Shown piece by piece: positions 61,384-64,000 of a stretch of DNA of 64,000 nt; the first letter of the stretch is position 1, and each line of letters begins with the position of its first letter. The position numbers and the translations under genes are program-made. The stretch covers positions 62,001 to 126,000 of the forward strand of contig JAJYLT010000002.1 in the NCBI GenBank assembly GCA_021787565.1, given 5' to 3'. The notes under the pieces were generated by a model, which did not search any database, was not told the DNA's origin, and saw nothing but the letters and a program-made list of their open reading frames with translations. Source of the DNA: Acidobacteriota bacterium (GTDB lineage: Bacteria; Acidobacteriota; UBA4820; DSQY01).

Positions 61384-64000
61384 TCAGCCGGCCAGCGCGA
61401 CCAGGAGGAGGTCCAGGCCGGCGAGCGCGTCGCGTCCCGCATTGACCCTGAGCACCCGTCGTTTTCTCTGCCGCAGGGCATCCAGGTCACCCAGCGCCTG
61501 CGCGCGGATCAGGGCGCCGAAGGTGAAATCGGTCTCCGGCACCGCTACCGCCGCGGCCGGCTCGTCCACGATCTGTAAAAACAGGCCCGTGTTGGGGCCG
61601 CCCTTGTGAAGCTGCCCCGTGGAGTGGAGGAAACGGGGGCCGTAGCCGGTGGTCACCGCGATGCCCAGCCGTCTTCGGAGGCGTACCGCGATCTCCTCAA
61701 GGCGCCGGTCCACCTCCGCCCGCGGGGCGAGGTAGGCCTGAAGGCACGCGTAGTCGCCGGGATGGCCCTGGCCGAGCCAGGCCTCCAACGACCGGGCAAG
61801 GGAGCTCGCATCTCCTGTATTCACCTCTTCAGCGGGCGCACCTCCGCCCCCCCCTTCCGCCATGGCCTTTTTCGCGAGGTCCTTCGCCAGTTGCACGTCG
61901 GGCTGGTTGAAGGGCTGGATGCCCAGCACCACTCCCGCCGAGGCCACCGCTACCTCCCAGCGGAAGAACTCCCCGCCCACGGCCTCCAGCGAGGAAAGCG
62001 ACAACTCGATGACGGGGTGGCCCGCCTGGCGAAGATCAGCCTGAAGTTTCGCCACGGCTTCTCCATCCGTCCCACCGAGGGTCAGATAGATGAAGAGCCG
62101 GTCCTCGCCGTACTCGCTGGCCTCTCCCAGGGGCTCCCCCGCGACGGGGACGATGCCTTTGCCCTCTTTCCCCGTGCTCTCGGCGATGAGCTGCTCGATC
62201 CAGACGGGAAAGGCGGCCAGGGGCGCATCGGCGAGGAAGGTCACCTTGTCGCGGCCCCCCTCGGCCAGCTCTCCGAGGATCGCGCCGAGCTGGAGGCCCG
62301 GGTTCCGGGCGGCGTCATTTTCCGCGCACCGTCGGGCCATGGCGCGGCCGGACTCCAGCAGGGCCCGCACGGGAACGCCCATCAGGGCCGCCGGCACCAG
62401 ACCGAAGTGGGTGAGCGCCGAGTACCGGCCCCCCACCTCGGCGTCGGCCAGGAATACTCTCCTGAACCGGCGCTCCTCACCGAGCGCCTGAAGCGGCGTC
62501 CCGGGGTCGGTGACGGCCACGAAGTGCCTTCCGGGCGTCTGGGTGAGGGCCGCCACCTGGGCCCAGAAATAGCGGAAGAGGGAGAGGGTCTCCAGCGTGG
62601 TTCCCGACTTGCTCGACACCACGAAGAGCGTCCGCTCCGGATCGAACCGCGCCGCCACGTCCAGGACGGCCTGCGGGTGGGTGCTGTCCAGCACGATCAG
62701 CTCCGGGGCGCCTTGGGAGGCCGCGAAGGTCTTGCTGAAGACCTCGGGCGCCAGGCTCGAGCCGCCCATCCCCAAGACCACCGCGTGGCGCATCCCCTCG
62801 TGCCTCACCTCGGCCGCCAGTCCTTCCAATTCGGCCGCCGCCGCCCGCATCGTTTCGGGGAGGTCCAGCCAGCCCAGCCGGTCGGCAAGCTCCGGGACTT
62901 CCCGCTCGGACCAGATCGTCGTGTCCTTTTTCCAGAGCCTTGCGGCGACCTTCTCTCTGCTCCACGCCGCCAGGCGCGCCTCCACGGCACCCGCCGATGC
63001 GCCGAGGCCGAGACGCGAACCGACGGTCCCGCCGGACATCGCGAGGGCCTTTCGACGCTCCGCAATGGTTTCCAGCAGGCGGTCGTAGGAGTCGGAGAAG
63101 GCCTTCACCCCCTCTTCCTGCAACTGTTCGGTAATCGCCCTCAGATCGATCCCGAGCGCGGCGAGTCTGCCCAGGTCGGCTTCGGCCCGCTCCATCCCCT
63201 CCTCGACCGAGGCCCTGGCGCGTCCATGGTCCCTGAAGGCTTCCAGGGTCTCGGGGGGCATGGTGTTGACCGTATCCGGGCCGATGAGCTCCTCCACGTA
63301 GAGGACGTCACGGTAGGCCGGGTTCTTGGCGCTCGTGCTGGCCCAGAGGGGGCGCTGCGGGTGCGCTCCCTTCTCGCGGAGCGGCTGGAAGGCCTTCCCG
63401 TGAAACAGCTCACGGAACCGCCGGTAGGCCATCTTCGCGTTGACGATGGCGACGCGGCCCCGCAGCGCCAGCGCCTCCTCGCCGCCGACGGCATCGAGCG
63501 CCTTGTCCACGGCCGTGTCCACCCGGCTGACGAAAAAGGAGGCCACGGAGGCCAGTCGCTCGGGCTGCCCGGCCCTGGCCAGGCCCCTGAGGTAGGCCGC
63601 GCTGACGGCCTCGTAATGATCCATGGAAAACATGAGCGTCACGTTGACGCTGATGCCCTCGGCGATGAGCGTCTCGATGGCCGGGATCCCCTCTCTCGTG
63701 GCGGGGACCTTGATGAGGAGGTTCGCTCTGTCCACCTCGCCCCAGAGCCGGCGCGCCTCATCCACCGTGCGCTCCGTGTCGCGCGCCAGCCGCGGCGACA
63801 CCTCCAGGCTGACGAAGCCGTCCGTTCCGCCGCTCTCTTCATACACGCCGAGAAGAATGTCGCAGGCGCGCTGGATGTCGTGCACGGCGATGCGCTCGAA
63901 AAGCTCGGCCTCCGTCGCCCCTGGCACCTCTGCCAGGAGAGCCCGCAGCCGGGCCTCGTAGCCTGGATCCCCGGCCAGCGCCTTCTGGAAGATGGAGGGG
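61384..64000 (-). CDS. bifunctional transaldolase/glucose-6-phosphate isomerase (N-terminus beyond window)
   Basis: At least 871 aa, running off the right edge. The N-terminal transaldolase part has SLEVSPRLARDTERTVDEAR, the Schiff-base Lys in ANLLIKVPATREG, and SVNVTLMFSMDHY. The isomerase part begins near residue 350 of the visible protein, with VVLGMGGSSLAPEV and VVSSKSGTTLETLS, and ends in LHSTGQLHKGGPNTGLFLQI. Such fusions are known from several phyla. It recycles pentose phosphates in the same cluster as zwf and pgl. Confidence 0.92.
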   Translation of the reverse strand, partial: PSIFQKALAGDPGYEARLRALLAEVPGATEAELFERIAVHDIQRACDILLGVYEESGGTDGFVSLEVSPRLARDTERTVDEARRLWGEVDRANLLIKVPATREGIPAIETLIAEGISVNVTLMFSMDHYEAVSAAYLRGLARAGQPERLASVASFFVSRVDTAVDKALDAVGGEEALALRGRVAIVNAKMAYRRFRELFHGKAFQPLREKGAHPQRPLWASTSAKNPAYRDVLYVEELIGPDTVNTMPPETLEAFRDHGRARASVEEGMERAEADLGRLAALGIDLRAITEQLQEEGVKAFSDSYDRLLETIAERRKALAMSGGTVGSRLGLGASAGAVEARLAAWSREKVAARLWKKDTTIWSEREVPELADRLGWLDLPETMRAAAAELEGLAAEVRHEGMRHAVVLGMGGSSLAPEVFSKTFAASQGAPELIVLDSTHPQAVLDVAARFDPERTLFVVSSKSGTTLETLSLFRYFWAQVAALTQTPGRHFVAVTDPGTPLQALGEERRFRRVFLADAEVGGRYSALTHFGLVPAALMGVPVRALLESGRAMARRCAENDAARNPGLQLGAILGELAEGGRDKVTFLADAPLAAFPVWIEQLIAESTGKEGKGIVPVAGEPLGEASEYGEDRLFIYLTLGGTDGEAVAKLQADLRQAGHPVIELSLSSLEAVGGEFFRWEVAVASAGVVLGIQPFNQPDVQLAKDLAKKAMAEGGGGGAPAEEVNTGDASSLARSLEAWLGQGHPGDYACLQAYLAPRAEVDRRLEEIAVRLRRRLGIAVTTGYGPRFLHSTGQLHKGGPNTGLFLQIVDEPAAAVAVPETDFTFGALIRAQALGDLDALRQRKRRVLRVNAGRDALAGLDLLLVALAG

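Noticed and set aside
1-64000. CRISPR array, rRNA operon, intact insertion sequence
   Set aside because: No regularly spaced repeats, rRNA-like sequence or transposase reading frame was seen.

Overview
The window comes from a GC-rich, Gram-negative-type bacterium. Core genes (recJ, nusB, ribH, hflX, mutY, acn, suf, zwf) are densely packed, often with ATGA overlaps. The gene mix (MglA-type GTPase, DUF4388/receiver protein, transaldolase-glucose isomerase fusion, group 1 uptake hydrogenase) would fit Acidobacteriota or a deltaproteobacterial-type lineage. That placement is an inference; no rRNA or other decisive marker is present.

Layout. 1-2400: C-terminal remnant of an acyl-CoA ligase, a 193-bp palindromic element carrying a promoter -35 box, then a PAP2-type lipid enzyme and a GT28 glycosyltransferase. 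2400-10700: DUF3047 and small membrane proteins, a shortened YitT, dGTPase, tRNA-Ala(GGC), recJ and ppdK. 10700-16350 (minus strand): DUF4388 signalling protein, transglutaminase-like protein, nusB, ribH, PfkB kinase, mtnP. 16400-26000: aconitase, a PilZ response regulator, DMT transporter, ornithine aminotransferase, an ArnD-like/ArnT-like pair and a polyprenyl-phosphate sugar transferase. 26000-31800: nrnA-elbB-moaD-moaE, a gene-poor AT-richer patch, then fmdB, trxA and two tiny membrane genes. 30196-36162: a complete suf operon led by an Rrf2 regulator with a palindromic operator. 36276-44865: ChaN-like protein, mutY, Coa1-like protein, an mglA-STAS-coiled-coil operon, hflX and a DUF47-PiT phosphate module.

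44922-56890 is a complete [NiFe]-hydrogenase locus: hypF-hypC-hypD-hypE-hypA-hypB, a sigma70-like promoter, then hybO-hybA-hybB, a 49-aa membrane peptide, hybC and its maturation protease. It encodes nickel insertion, Tat export and electron transfer to the quinone pool. 57088-64000 holds an SDR fused to a helical domain and an oxidative pentose phosphate cluster: tal-pgi fusion, gnd, zwf, pgl.

The most unusual signal is a series of collapsed genes that keep their ends but lost their middles or N-termini. gnd is reduced to 57 codons with start, Shine-Dalgarno-proximal region and C-terminus joined in frame. YitT lacks its central membrane segments. A membrane gene at 56911-57058 keeps a start with ribosome binding site and a tail joined out of frame. 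LuxR and acyl-CoA ligase C-terminal stubs also remain. This suggests either strong deletion bias or assembly collapse, and reads spanning the junctions would decide. No CRISPR array, rRNA, prophage or intact insertion sequence was seen.
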